From: an uncultured Moraxella sp. | Lineage (GTDB): Bacteria; Pseudomonadota; Gammaproteobacteria; Pseudomonadales; Moraxellaceae | DNA length: 62,550 bases | NCBI RefSeq assembly: GCF_945873075.1 | Contig: NZ_CAMCBS010000012.1 | Span: 1 to 62,550, forward strand | Reading direction: 5' to 3' | Shown: piece by piece, positions 48,212 to 57,065 of the stretch | Layout of the letters: each line of letters begins with the position of its first letter | How positions within the stretch are numbered: the stretch's first letter is position 1 | The notes under the pieces: model-generated | What the model was told of the DNA's origin: nothing | What the model saw: only the letters and a program-made list of their open reading frames with translations | Database searches by the model: none | Translations under genes and position numbers: made by a program

Positions 48212-48355
48212 TTATAGCTTGCACGCACCGCCTTCACAGCCATCATCATTGATGCTATCGACGCCACCTTCGACAGCCACGCCGTCAAAGTCGTCCAGCA
48301 GATTGTCCAAATCATCAAAATCAACATCAAACTCGTCTGCCATCTGCTCGCTCAT
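48212..48355 (-). CDS. 47-residue acidic small protein
   Basis: A short frame begins MSEQMADEFDVDFDDLDNLL, continues very acidic, and ends CEGGACKL. It contains 14 aspartates and 4 glutamates and two cysteines four residues apart. An AGGAG ribosome site stands 7 bases before the ATG, and a strong terminator follows 30 bases after the stop. These make it a real gene despite its size. It lies 75 bases downstream of aroE on the same strand. I do not recognise the family for certain; the acidic body and Cys pair suggest metal or protein binding. Confidence 0.7.
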   Translation of the reverse strand: MSEQMADEFDVDFDDLDNLLDDFDGVAVEGGVDSINDDGCEGGACKL

Positions 48356-48430
48356 CGCCTACTCCTACTTAAGTGATAAAATTCAAATTCGTCTAAGGTT
48401 CGCCCAAGATGGTGCTATTTGCCACAAAAT

Positions 48431-49228
48431 TCAAGGTGCAATCGCCACCACTGACAAATCCACCGTCGCTCCCGTCCATAGCTCAAAGGCAAGCTTGGCT
48501 TGATGAATCAGCATCCCAAAGCCATCGGATGTGCCTGCGCCTTGATTGGCAAAGTGTGCCAAAAATGCCGATGGCTTGCCATACATCATATCATAGGCAA
48601 AATCCGCTGTGATACGCCCAAAATCCATCGACTGACCTGTGGTGGTCGCCGAAGTGGCATTGATAATGACATCAAAATGGCTATCTTGTTGTAGTTCATC
48701 TAAACTGTGTGCAGACAAATTTGGATGATTAAAGTCTTGTACCAGTTGTTCGGCTTTGGCAAGGGTGCGATTATAAATTGCTAAGTGTGCCCCTTGATGC
48801 AGTAGGGGTAAAATCGCCCCACGAGTCGCCCCACCTGCGCCCAAGATGGCGATTTTTTTATGAGTTAAATCAATGCCTTGACTCAATAAATCTGACACCA
48901 AGCCACGACCATCGGTATTATCGCCGTATAGCTTGCCATCACGCATCATTAGGGTATTGACCGCCCCTGCCATCTTGGCATCATCGCTCAATGCGCCTGT
49001 ATTATGGCACAGTTGATGTGCAATTTCCTTAAAAGGTAAAGTGACATTCGCGCCCACACCACCACCAGCAAAAAACGCCTGAACCACCGCTTCAAAGCTG
49101 TCCTTGTTATCAGGACAAAACTGCCGCTGATAGCAGATATCTAGCCCGACACTCTCGGCGAAGGCATGATGGATTTGCGGACTTTTTGAGTGATTAATCG
49201 GATTGCCAATGACGATAAAATGCTGCAT
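48431..49228 (-). CDS. aroE: Shikimate dehydrogenase AroE
   Basis: The 265-residue NADP enzyme reduces 3-dehydroshikimate in the aromatic pathway. It has the substrate motif FIVIGNPINHSKSPQIHHAF at the N-terminus, GANVTLPFKEIA with the catalytic lysine, NTDGRGLVSDL, and the NADP loop AILGAGGATRGAI followed by IYNRTLAKAEQL. The ATG at 49228 (MQHFIVIG) matches the family; the frame runs further upstream without similarity. Probably co-transcribed with the small acidic gene downstream. Confidence 0.92.
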   Translation of the reverse strand: MQHFIVIGNPINHSKSPQIHHAFAESVGLDICYQRQFCPDNKDSFEAVVQAFFAGGGVGANVTLPFKEIAHQLCHNTGALSDDAKMAGAVNTLMMRDGKLYGDNTDGRGLVSDLLSQGIDLTHKKIAILGAGGATRGAILPLLHQGAHLAIYNRTLAKAEQLVQDFNHPNLSAHSLDELQQDSHFDVIINATSATTTGQSMDFGRITADFAYDMMYGKPSAFLAHFANQGAGTSDGFGMLIHQAKLAFELWTGATVDLSVVAIAP

Positions 49229-49363
49229 GAATGTATCCAAACAAAAAAATCGGACAAAATGTGCCATCAGTGTCGCCGATTTTGGCAAAAATAGCAAGGG
49301 GAACTAAAGCTTTGGAGGGTATCTGTGTTAGAATAATCCACAAATACGCATCATGGAATTAGT

Positions 49364-49951
49364 ATGAGCACCGATACCACCGCCCAACCACCAAAGTCCA
49401 AACGCACTTGGCTGATTGCTGCTGTCATCTTGGCGGTGGCGATTGTGCTGTTTTTGACCTTTCGTCCTGTGGCCCCTGCCGAGAGCGTGGTGGCAGATGA
49501 TGGCAAGCCAAAGGTTTATGAGCCTGTGGTGTATGACACGGCGACTTGGCAGAGCTTGCCTAAGTCAGCGACGGATGCCAAAGGCTTGATGGCAGAGCTT
49601 GGGGCGGCTGCGACCACCGAGCCTGCGCTTGATTATTACGGCAATCACGCCGAGCGTTATCGCTACAGTGCAGGGCATGAGCCGCCGTTGTATGCCATCT
49701 TATCCGATGGGGTGCTCGAAGTAGTGTGGTATTATCCTGCACCGACTGATGATGACAAGACCAAAGCACAGGCGATTGACTTTGCCAAGCGTGTCTATCG
49801 CATGATGGGTAAGCTCGATGGCGAGCAAGGCACGGCGGTGGTCGCACAGATGCTACAGGGCAAGGCGGTGGCACGGCAGGCACTTGGCAAGATGCAACTG
49901 GCCCATGCCAAGTGCCAAGATTATCAATGCAAGCTTATCTTGGTAAAGTAG
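49364..49951 (+). CDS. Membrane-anchored protein, unknown function
   Basis: The 195-residue protein has one N-terminal membrane anchor (TWLIAAVILAVAIVLFLTF, residues 15-33) after a short basic cytoplasmic start, so the rest should be periplasmic. The soluble part has LDYYGNHAERYRYSAGHE, then ILSDGVLEVVWYYPAP. It ends with two cysteines in CQDYQCKLILVK, which could form a disulfide. I do not recognise the family. It is 10 bases upstream of pabC and probably in its operon, but no functional link is evident. Confidence 0.65.
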   Translation: MSTDTTAQPPKSKRTWLIAAVILAVAIVLFLTFRPVAPAESVVADDGKPKVYEPVVYDTATWQSLPKSATDAKGLMAELGAAATTEPALDYYGNHAERYRYSAGHEPPLYAILSDGVLEVVWYYPAPTDDDKTKAQAIDFAKRVYRMMGKLDGEQGTAVVAQMLQGKAVARQALGKMQLAHAKCQDYQCKLILVK

Positions 49952-49961
49952 GTCTATCTAT

Positions 49962-50834
49962 ATGACAGCGATAACCACCGCACAGAGCATGACTTATCCA
50001 CCGACCGAGCGGGCGATGGATGTGATGCAGATGCGTGCCTTTGCTTATGGGGATGGGTTTTTTAGCACGATGGGCGTGCATGATGGGCAGATTGTGGGTG
50101 TCGATGGGCATCGCTTGCGTATCACCAATTCCCTATCGGCATTTGGGATGCAGATGGATGTCGATGGGCTGATGGCACAGCTGGGTAAGTGTGCCAAGCA
50201 GATGCAACAGGGCATCATCAAAGTCATCATCTCTCGCCAAGCGCAGGCGGTGCGCGGCTATGGCTATCTACCGACAGCAGATGGCATGATGGCGATGGCA
50301 GATATTCGGCTGATGCCATCGGCGCTATACGCACAGCATCAGTGGCATGATGGCATACCGATTGCACCGAGTATCACCATGACGACGCTGACGAGCACCA
50401 TCGGTCATCGCACGGCACGCTTGGTGGGGCTAAAGCTGATTGCTTGTCCTGAGCAAGTGCTGGCACATGCTGAGCTACTAGAGCGTCAGCAAGCAGGTGA
50501 TGACAGTGATGATGGGCTGATTGCCAATGTGCATGGGCAGTGGGTCTGTGCGACGGTGGGTAATATTTTTTATCAATTGGATGGGCATTGGTACACGCCA
50601 CCGGTGGATATCTCGGGCGTGGCAGGGGTGATGCGTCAGATGGTGATGGCAAAAGCAGTGCAATCGGACAAAGCTGTACAAGAGCAGATATTGTCCGATG
50701 ATGATTTGCCAAAGCTACAAGCACTGTGCATGACCAATGCCGTGCGTGGTATCGTCCCTGTGGCACAGCTTAAGCTGGCAGGGGCTATCAAACCACTTCA
50801 GATGGTATTGCCGATTGGCATCCGTCTTGATTGA
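49962..50834 (+). CDS. pabC: Aminodeoxychorismate lyase PabC
   Basis: The 290-residue class IV PLP enzyme releases 4-aminobenzoate from aminodeoxychorismate for folate synthesis. It has the typical start RAFAYGDGFFSTM, then HRLRITNSLSAFGM, the lysine-containing core region TSTIGHRTARLVGLKLI (the PLP lysine is the K in GLKLI), and VCATVGNIFYQLDGHWYTPP plus GVAGVMRQM. The branched-chain aminotransferase alternative is less likely because of the length and the downstream mltG-tmk, the classical pabC-mltG-tmk order, here interrupted by one opposite-strand gene. Confidence 0.85.
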   Translation: MTAITTAQSMTYPPTERAMDVMQMRAFAYGDGFFSTMGVHDGQIVGVDGHRLRITNSLSAFGMQMDVDGLMAQLGKCAKQMQQGIIKVIISRQAQAVRGYGYLPTADGMMAMADIRLMPSALYAQHQWHDGIPIAPSITMTTLTSTIGHRTARLVGLKLIACPEQVLAHAELLERQQAGDDSDDGLIANVHGQWVCATVGNIFYQLDGHWYTPPVDISGVAGVMRQMVMAKAVQSDKAVQEQILSDDDLPKLQALCMTNAVRGIVPVAQLKLAGAIKPLQMVLPIGIRLD

Positions 50835-50885
50835 TAGGGCTAATCAGATACCAATCTTGGATGTCAATCGACAATCAGCTAAGCA

Positions 50886-51350
50886 TCAGCGGAATTTATC
50901 CTGAAACGCTTGCCATGCCTGCGCCAAGCTGTGATTGTGCTGACTAGCACGCTCAAGTCGGTCTTTGAGCTGTTCTTGGGCTTCGACCATTTGTAGCTGT
51001 GCAAGCAGTGCTTTGATGGCGTCTTGTTCTTGTAGTCGCTTGACAAAACCTGCGGTGTCGATTTTATCAACAATCCATTTGTATTCATAAGTGGCATTGG
51101 GATTGATGACAGGCTTGTCATCGACTTTGACCACTTGAGCGATGGCAAGGCGGTGATTGGCATGAACCACCACAAAATCCCCCACTTGTAACTCAAGCGA
51201 CAAATCCGCCTTATAAGTATATCGTTGCCCTTGTGCAGGCGTGACAGTACCGTCTAGCAACTCATCAACGGCAACATCATCAAAGACGACCGAGACGGTG
51301 GTGTAGTTCGATTGGAGCAATTCTGCTGTATTTGGACGCTTGCTTGTCAT
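50886..51350 (-). CDS. Hypothetical protein, beta domain plus coiled coil
   Basis: The 154-residue soluble protein looks like an SH3-like beta domain in the first 95 residues (YTYKADLSLELQVGDFVVVHANHRLAIAQVVKVDD). A charged helix of about 45 residues (GFVKRLQEQDAIKALLAQLQ and onward) follows, probably a coiled coil. I do not recognise the family. An AAGGGAA ribosome site precedes the ATG. It is inserted on the opposite strand between pabC and mltG, genes that are usually neighbours. Confidence 0.6.
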   Translation of the reverse strand: MTSKRPNTAELLQSNYTTVSVVFDDVAVDELLDGTVTPAQGQRYTYKADLSLELQVGDFVVVHANHRLAIAQVVKVDDKPVINPNATYEYKWIVDKIDTAGFVKRLQEQDAIKALLAQLQMVEAQEQLKDRLERASQHNHSLAQAWQAFQDKFR

Positions 51351-51535
51351 GGCATTCCCTTATTTATCCTATTTGTTACATGGATAGTATAGCACAATTT
51401 TATAATATTGATAGATATGAGTGTTATTTACCCTGTCAATTAACCACCGCCATTCTTATTAGCTACAATTTTTGGATGGCAAGGCGTGGGGGATATTTGG
51501 TAAAATGGGGCAAATTTTTTTTATGAGTTGTCTCG

Positions 51536-52645
51536 ATGGCAAAATCACCCAACACTTCCAAATCAGCCAAATCTAGGCAAGCCAAGCAGTCCAAGCGGTC
51601 TGCCAAATCAATCTTCATCGCCATCATCGCTGTGCTATTGCTTGGCGTGCTGGTGCTGTATCAGACGATTTTTGCCAGCAGTCAGCACCCCGAGATGAAC
51701 TTGAGCGTCAAAAAAGGCGATACTTATTATAGCCTGCTTGCCAATGAGTCTTGGTCGGGTGCGGCACTGTCGTTGTCGCCAGTTGCCAAGGCGTATTTGG
51801 CGCTGATGGCGAATAAGCCGCTACAAGAAGGTGAATACACCATCCCAAGCGGGGCAAGCCTAGCGACGGCGCTCGGTATCCTACAACAAGGGGGCAAGAC
51901 CGAGCAAGTCACCATCCGTATCATCGAAGGTAAGACGGTCAAAGATTTGTACCACGCCATCAAAACCACCGACGGCGTCAAGCTTGAGCTACTCACACCG
52001 CCTGCCGATGGCTATGCATGGACGGATGTTGCACGAGATAATGAAGCGGTGGCAAAGGCGCTGGGGATTGAGTCACCTAATGGCAATCTAGAAGGCTGGT
52101 TTGCGCCTAATACATATCACTTTAATAAAGGCGTCAGCGACAAAGCTATCTTGCAAAAACTGTACGACGACCAAAAACGCATCCTAGATGACGCATGGCA
52201 GAGCAGAGACCAAAACCTGCCTTATCAGACGCCGTATGAAGCGCTCATCATGGCAAGTATCATCGAAAAAGAAACAGGCATCAAGTCCGAAAGAACGCTG
52301 GTGTCATCGGTATTTGTCAATCGTCTGCGTCAAGGGATGCGCCTACAGACCGACCCGACCATCATTTATGGGCTGTTTGACCGCTATGATGGCAAGATTT
52401 ATCGCAGTAATATCAACGAAAAAACCGCTTATAACACCTATCAAATCGACGGCTTGCCACCGACGCCGATTGCTCTGCCATCAGCCGAAGCCATCCGTGC
52501 TACCATGCATCCTGATGCGTCCGATGTGCTGTATTTTGTGGCGACGGGCAATGGCGGGCATAAGTTTAGTAAGACGCTAGATGAACACAACAAAGCTGTT
52601 GCCGAGTATCGTGCTGTGATGGCACAAAAGGAAGGTAGTCAATGA
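51536..52645 (+). CDS. mltG: Endolytic murein transglycosylase MltG
   Basis: The 369-residue protein has a lysine-rich cytoplasmic start, one membrane anchor (IFIAIIAVLLLGVLVLYQTIF, about 26-46) and a periplasmic YceG domain. The catalytic region ALIMASIIEKETGIKSERTLV contains the family glutamate, followed by SVFVNRLRQGMRLQTDPT. It cleaves nascent glycan strands and sets their length. It overlaps tmk by ATGA. Confidence 0.92.
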   Translation: MAKSPNTSKSAKSRQAKQSKRSAKSIFIAIIAVLLLGVLVLYQTIFASSQHPEMNLSVKKGDTYYSLLANESWSGAALSLSPVAKAYLALMANKPLQEGEYTIPSGASLATALGILQQGGKTEQVTIRIIEGKTVKDLYHAIKTTDGVKLELLTPPADGYAWTDVARDNEAVAKALGIESPNGNLEGWFAPNTYHFNKGVSDKAILQKLYDDQKRILDDAWQSRDQNLPYQTPYEALIMASIIEKETGIKSERTLVSSVFVNRLRQGMRLQTDPTIIYGLFDRYDGKIYRSNINEKTAYNTYQIDGLPPTPIALPSAEAIRATMHPDASDVLYFVATGNGGHKFSKTLDEHNKAVAEYRAVMAQKEGSQ

Positions 52646-53259
52646 ACGCACGATTTATCAGCTTTGAAGGCACAGAAGGTGTGGGCAAGACCACAGCGAT
52701 TGACGGACTGTGTGAGCGTCTAGCAAGCCGTGGCATTGATGTGGTGCGTACTCGTGAGCCGGGGGGCAGTGCTTTGGCGGAGCATTTGCGATCGATTTTT
52801 TTGGATCCAAGTCGCACGATTGATGCGGATACAGAGATTTTGCTGATGTTTGCGGCTCGTGCTGATCATGTGCATCAGGTGATTTTACCGGCATTGGCGG
52901 CTGGCAAATGGGTGGTGTGCGATCGGTTCTTTGATAGCACGGTGGCGTATCAGGGCTTTGGGCGTTTTGGCGGTGATGATAAGGCGCTCAATAAGATTGA
53001 AATGCTGATTGAGTCATTTGTCCCTGTCATGCCAGATACGACGCTGTGGCTGGATTTGGATGTTGCCACAGGCATGATGCGTGCAGGCAAGCGTAGTGCG
53101 GCTGACAGGCTTGAAGCCAATGATTTGGCGTTTTTTGAGCGTGTGCATCAAGGACTTTCGTATCAGCACAGCAAGCACCCACAGCGTATCCATCGCATCG
53201 ATGCCGATGGCACAGTGGCACAGGTGGCGGCTCGTATTGATACGGCACTTGGCTTGTAA
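52642..53259 (+). CDS. tmk: Thymidylate kinase
   Basis: The 205-residue enzyme phosphorylates dTMP to dTDP. P-loop FEGTEGVGKTTAIDGL is at residues 8-23, the DR motif region reads VVRTREPGGSALAEHLR, and the dTMP/lid site follows in VVCDRFFDSTVAYQGFGR. The later LID segment has KRSAADRLEAND. It starts inside the mltG stop (ATGA). Confidence 0.93.
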   Translation: MNARFISFEGTEGVGKTTAIDGLCERLASRGIDVVRTREPGGSALAEHLRSIFLDPSRTIDADTEILLMFAARADHVHQVILPALAAGKWVVCDRFFDSTVAYQGFGRFGGDDKALNKIEMLIESFVPVMPDTTLWLDLDVATGMMRAGKRSAADRLEANDLAFFERVHQGLSYQHSKHPQRIHRIDADGTVAQVAARIDTALGL

Positions 53260-53336
53260 TGGCGTGTGAGCTGACAGCAAGAATTGTTGGATTGTGGCAA
53301 GAAATTATCGCCAAATCTCACTTGACGGTAAGATAG

Positions 53337-53356
53337 AATTTTAGGATACTAAAATT
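53337..53356. repeat. Short inverted repeat before deg protease gene
   Basis: The perfect 8-base arms AATTTTAG and CTAAAATT surround GATA in the 212-base tmk/deg spacer. It is AT-rich and could be an operator or a weak terminator for tmk; no other gene or clear promoter was seen in this spacer. Confidence 0.4.
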
Positions 53357-53471
53357 TTCTAAATCAAAACGATTATCAAAGTCATCTACCGTCCACAGGC
53401 TGCTGTCAAGCTGTCAGATTGCACCAAATCAGCAAAAATTAGCAAGGACGAAAGACATCTTAGGATAGAGT

Positions 53472-54875
53472 ATGAAAAAAACAACATTGGCACTGCTACT
53501 GGGATTAAGCACAGCATTGCCCATCAGTATAGCCATCACCGCCATCACGCCCACAGCGGCACAGGCATCTGTGGGTGTGGATTTTTCGGAGTTGGTCGAA
53601 AAAGCATCCGCAGGCGTGGTGCGTGTGAGTATCACCAAAAAAGTCGATAGTGAGACGCTTGCCACCGCCCAAGCCATCGAAATGCTCAAAGATTATCTAG
53701 GTAGCAGCGCCAATCTGCCACAGATGCCTGTGGTGGAGCAGGGCTATGGCACGGGGTTTTTTATCAGTCGTGATGGTTATATTTTGACCAATCATCATGT
53801 CATCAAAGACGCCGAGCGTATCACGGTAACACTAAGCGACCGCACCGAGCTCGATGCGCGCTTGATTGGCAGTGATGAGAGCTCAGACATCGCCGTGCTC
53901 AAGGTCGATGGCAGTCAATATCCTGCCTTGCCTGTTGCCAAGACAGATACGCTCAAGGTCGGTCAGCCTGTGCTTGCCATTGGCTCGCCGTTTGGCTTTG
54001 ATTATTCGGCATCGGCAGGGATTGTCTCTGCCAAATCTCGCAGTATCCCAAGCGAAGGCTCTGTGCCGTTTATCCAAAGTGATGTCGCCCTAAATCCCGG
54101 CAACTCAGGCGGGCCATTGTTCAACCAACAAGGCGAAGTCGTTGCGGTCAATTCCATGATATTTAGCGGTACAGGCGGCTATATGGGGCTGTCGTTCTCG
54201 ATACCGATTGCCACAGCGATGGATATTTATGAACAAATCAAAACCACAGGCAAAGTCACTCGAGTGCGTATGGGTGTGACGGTGCAGGATTTGGACCGCA
54301 ACTTAGCAGAAGTCTATGGACTGCCCAAGCCACAAGGGGCATTATTGACCCAAGTCGCCCAAGATTCGCCTGCCGAGCGTGCAGGGCTACAAGTAGGTGA
54401 TGTGGTGCTCAGTTTCAATGGCACGCCGATTGGGCTTGCGCACGAGTGGTTTGATTTGACCAATAAAGCCAAGCCAAATCAAGACTTTAGCCTAACTTAT
54501 CTGCGTCAAGGCAAAACATATACCGCTAAGGGCAACTTTGGCGAAGCGCCTGCTGATGTCGCTGCCGAAGCATCTAGCCAAAGCGATGGCGTGCGATTGG
54601 GCTTACGCCTCCGAGAGCTATTGCCAAGTGAGCGCCGTTCGTTGAGCTATCAAGGGGCAAAAGGTGGCGTGATGATTACTTCGGTGGATTTGGTGGGTAA
54701 TGCATCCAGAGCAGGTATCGTGGCAGGCGATGTGATTGTTGGGCTGAATAATCATGCCATCACAGGCGTGGATGATTTTGCCGATGTGGTGGCAAGCCTG
54801 CCAAAACAAGGCGTCGTCGCTGTACAGCTGATTCGCCAAGGTGAGCCTGCCATCATCGGTATGCGGATTGAATAA
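53472..54875 (+). CDS. Periplasmic Deg-family serine protease (MucD/DegP)
   Basis: The 467-residue HtrA-type protease has a signal peptide (about residues 1-34, cut after AQA), a trypsin-like domain with the triad in LTNHHVI (His), SSDIAVLKVDG (Asp) and NPGNSGGPLFN (Ser, near 210), and two PDZ domains (about 265-355 and 375-467). The short Q-linker and two PDZ domains fit MucD/DegP/DegQ more than DegS. It degrades or refolds damaged envelope proteins. It stands alone in its own transcription unit. Confidence 0.88.
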   Translation: MKKTTLALLLGLSTALPISIAITAITPTAAQASVGVDFSELVEKASAGVVRVSITKKVDSETLATAQAIEMLKDYLGSSANLPQMPVVEQGYGTGFFISRDGYILTNHHVIKDAERITVTLSDRTELDARLIGSDESSDIAVLKVDGSQYPALPVAKTDTLKVGQPVLAIGSPFGFDYSASAGIVSAKSRSIPSEGSVPFIQSDVALNPGNSGGPLFNQQGEVVAVNSMIFSGTGGYMGLSFSIPIATAMDIYEQIKTTGKVTRVRMGVTVQDLDRNLAEVYGLPKPQGALLTQVAQDSPAERAGLQVGDVVLSFNGTPIGLAHEWFDLTNKAKPNQDFSLTYLRQGKTYTAKGNFGEAPADVAAEASSQSDGVRLGLRLRELLPSERRSLSYQGAKGGVMITSVDLVGNASRAGIVAGDVIVGLNNHAITGVDDFADVVASLPKQGVVAVQLIRQGEPAIIGMRIE

Positions 54876-54991
54876 TTTTTTGATACGGGTTAAAAATTCA
54901 CTATAAAAGTGTCATCTAAATGTGATAAACTAAAGCGTACTGCTTGCTTGCCAAGCCCAAGTTTATTTTAGATTTTGCATCAAGGCTTTTT

Positions 54992-55903
54992 ATGACAGAC
55001 GCATATCAAGACATCAAGTCCAAGTTAAAAGGGGCAATCACCGCCCTAATCACCCCGATGACCCCAGATGGTGCGGTGGATTATGACAAGCTTGCCAGTC
55101 TGATTGAGTGGCAGATTGCCGAAGGGATTCATGCCTTGGTGGCGGTCGGTACGACGGGCGAGTCGGCGACTTTGACGATGGCTGAGCATAGTGATGTGAT
55201 TCGCTTTTTTGTCAAGCAAGTGGCAGGACGAGTGCCAGTCATTGCAGGCACAGGGGCAAATTCTACCCACGAAGCCATTGAGCTGACCACGCACGCCAAA
55301 GCAGCAGGTGCTGACTGTGCACTGCTTGTCGTGCCTTATTATAATAAGCCGACCCAAGAAGGGATGTATCAGCACTTCAAGGCAATCGCCGAAGCGGTGG
55401 ATATGCCACAGATGCTATACAATGTCCCGGGGCGTACCGTCGTTGATATGAGCGAAGAGACGGTCAATCGCCTAGCGGATATCCCAAATATCGTCGCCAT
55501 CAAAGATGCTACAGGAGATGTCGAGCGTGGCAAGAGCCTAATTGCTCGTGTCAGCGACCGCATTGTCGTGCTGTCAGGCGATGATCCGACGGCACTTGAG
55601 ATGATCAAATATGGTGCGCGCGGTGATATTTCGGTGACTTCGAATGTCGCACCAAAAGCCATGAGCCAAGCATTTGCATTGGCGCTAGATGGCAAATTTG
55701 ATGAAGCGGCGGCGATTCATGACACCATCAAGCATCTGCACCAAGATTTGTTCATCGAATCAAGCCCACAACCGACCAAATACGCCCTGCATAAGATGGG
55801 CAAGATTGATCAAGGCATCCGCCTGCCATTGGTTTGGCTATCGGAAGCTTACCACAGTGTGATTGATGACGCATTGGTCAAAGCCAAGCTGATTGAATCC
55901 TAA
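54992..55903 (+). CDS. dapA: 4-Hydroxy-tetrahydrodipicolinate synthase DapA
   Basis: The 303-residue TIM-barrel enzyme condenses pyruvate and aspartate semialdehyde in the lysine/diaminopimelate pathway. Motifs: GAITALITPMTPDGAVD, VGTTGESATLT, VVPYYNKPTQEGMYQHF (active Tyr) and the Schiff-base lysine in VAIKDATGD. The ATG at 54992 (MTDAYQDIK) is chosen since AAGG lies 6 bases before it. It is followed after 15 bases by the BamC-like lipoprotein gene and then purC, the same order as in E. coli. Confidence 0.93.
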   Translation: MTDAYQDIKSKLKGAITALITPMTPDGAVDYDKLASLIEWQIAEGIHALVAVGTTGESATLTMAEHSDVIRFFVKQVAGRVPVIAGTGANSTHEAIELTTHAKAAGADCALLVVPYYNKPTQEGMYQHFKAIAEAVDMPQMLYNVPGRTVVDMSEETVNRLADIPNIVAIKDATGDVERGKSLIARVSDRIVVLSGDDPTALEMIKYGARGDISVTSNVAPKAMSQAFALALDGKFDEAAAIHDTIKHLHQDLFIESSPQPTKYALHKMGKIDQGIRLPLVWLSEAYHSVIDDALVKAKLIES

Positions 55904-55918
55904 GACTTTGGATTATTT

Positions 55919-56191
55919 ATGAAAACTTTAAAGCTAACAGCAGGTATCATGGCAGCTGCCATCGCATTGACAGGCTGCAGCGCCACCAAGAACCTACTTG
56001 GCAAGCACGATAATGGCAGTCTGGATTATCGCACTGCCCAAAAGATTGACCCAATCAAATTGCCGGCCAATCAGCCATCTGCCGAGTTTGTGCCACTGTA
56101 TCAGACACCGACAGTCACAGGCGATGTACCGGCATTCACCAACGAATCAGGCAAGCAATACGCCTTGCCAAAGCCGCCAAGCGTGCGTTAA
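55919..56191 (+). CDS. Short BamC-like lipoprotein
   Basis: The 90-residue protein has a lipoprotein signal peptide with lipobox LTGC (C20). Its mature part resembles only the unstructured N-terminal segment of BamC/NlpB: a DYRTAQKIDPIKLPAN region, then a tyrosine/proline stretch and YALPKPPS. The two helix-grip domains of E. coli BamC are absent; a terminator follows the stop codon, so this is not a recent frameshift within the visible sequence. Synteny (dapA-bamC-purC) strongly supports the assignment. In E. coli that segment binds BamD. Confidence 0.72.
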   Translation: MKTLKLTAGIMAAAIALTGCSATKNLLGKHDNGSLDYRTAQKIDPIKLPANQPSAEFVPLYQTPTVTGDVPAFTNESGKQYALPKPPSVR

Positions 56192-56196
56192 TACCC

Positions 56197-56229
56197 CAAA
56201 AGTGCGATGTGATGTGTCGCACTTTTGTA
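56197..56229. terminator. Terminator after BamC-like gene
   Basis: A perfect 11-base stem, CAAAAGTGCGA and TCGCACTTTTG with a 9-base loop, starts 6 bases after the stop of the lipoprotein gene and precedes purC. Confidence 0.7.
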
Positions 56230-56275
56230 CTTAAAACCTGACCATTTTTTGATGTTTGCAACTTTGAGAGCTCCC

Positions 56276-56989
56276 ATGGAAAAACAAGCACTACTTTATA
56301 CCGGCAAAGCCAAATCTGTCTATGAAACCGCTGATCCTGATTTTTTGGTATTGCATTTTCGCAATGATGCCAGCGCATTCAATGGCGAGAAGATGGCAAG
56401 CCTTGACCGTAAAGGTATGGTAAACAATCGCTTCAATGCTTTTATCATGCAAAAGCTTGCTGAGGCTGGCATCGAGACGCATTTTGAAAAGCAATTATCA
56501 GATGATGAAGTCTTGGTAAAACGTCTAAAAATGATTCCTGTCGAAGCGGTCGTGCGTAACTATGCCGCTGGTGGCTTGATGAAGCGTCTGGGTCTATCAG
56601 AAGGCTTGCCACTATTGCCACCGACTTATGAGCTGTTTTATAAAGATGATGCGCTTGGCGATCCGATGCTGTCAGAATCAACGGCGATTGCGCTTGGCTA
56701 TGCCACGCCTGATGAATTGCGCCAAATGCAAGAGCTGACCCTAAAGGTCAATGAAGTGCTGTCAAAGCTGTTTGATGATGCAGGCTTGATGTTGGTGGAT
56801 TTTAAGCTGGAATTTGGTCTATTCCACGGCCGTGTGGTGCTTGGTGATGAGTTCTCACCAGATGGTTGCCGTCTGTGGGACAAAGAAACCAAGAAAAAAC
56901 TGGACAAAGACCGCTTCCGTCAAGGTCTAGGCGATGTTGTCGAAGGCTACGAAGAAGTAGCTCGCCGTATCGGTGTGCCACTAGAATAA
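56276..56989 (+). CDS. purC: SAICAR synthetase PurC
   Basis: The 237-residue purine enzyme couples aspartate to CAIR with ATP. It shows [25 protein letters not shown] at the N-terminus, [28 protein letters not shown] and the [22 protein letters not shown] block near the C-terminus. The ATG at 56276 aligns with the family and has GAGAG upstream; an upstream TTG/ATG would overlap the terminator. The length is normal. Confidence 0.93.
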   Translation: MEKQALLYTGKAKSVYETADPDFLVLHFRNDASAFNGEKMASLDRKGMVNNRFNAFIMQKLAEAGIETHFEKQLSDDEVLVKRLKMIPVEAVVRNYAAGGLMKRLGLSEGLPLLPPTYELFYKDDALGDPMLSESTAIALGYATPDELRQMQELTLKVNEVLSKLFDDAGLMLVDFKLEFGLFHGRVVLGDEFSPDGCRLWDKETKKKLDKDRFRQGLGDVVEGYEEVARRIGVPLE

Positions 56990-57007
56990 GCCCAATTTTA
57001 CAATTTG

Positions 57008-57033
57008 ACAGGGTGGATGCAAATTCGCCCTGT
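57008..57033 (+). terminator. Weak hairpin after purC
   Basis: ACAGGG and CCCTGT pair across 14 bases and are followed by TTGTTTA. It lies about 20 bases after the purC stop and may terminate it weakly. Confidence 0.4.
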
Positions 57034-57065
57034 TTGTTTATCCGCTCATTATTTTGCAAATCGCT

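Noticed and set aside
48117-48503. Plus-strand 128-codon frame
   Set aside because: It overlaps the aroE 3' end, the 47-residue gene and its terminator in antisense, has a Ser/Pro-rich shadow composition and no ribosome site.
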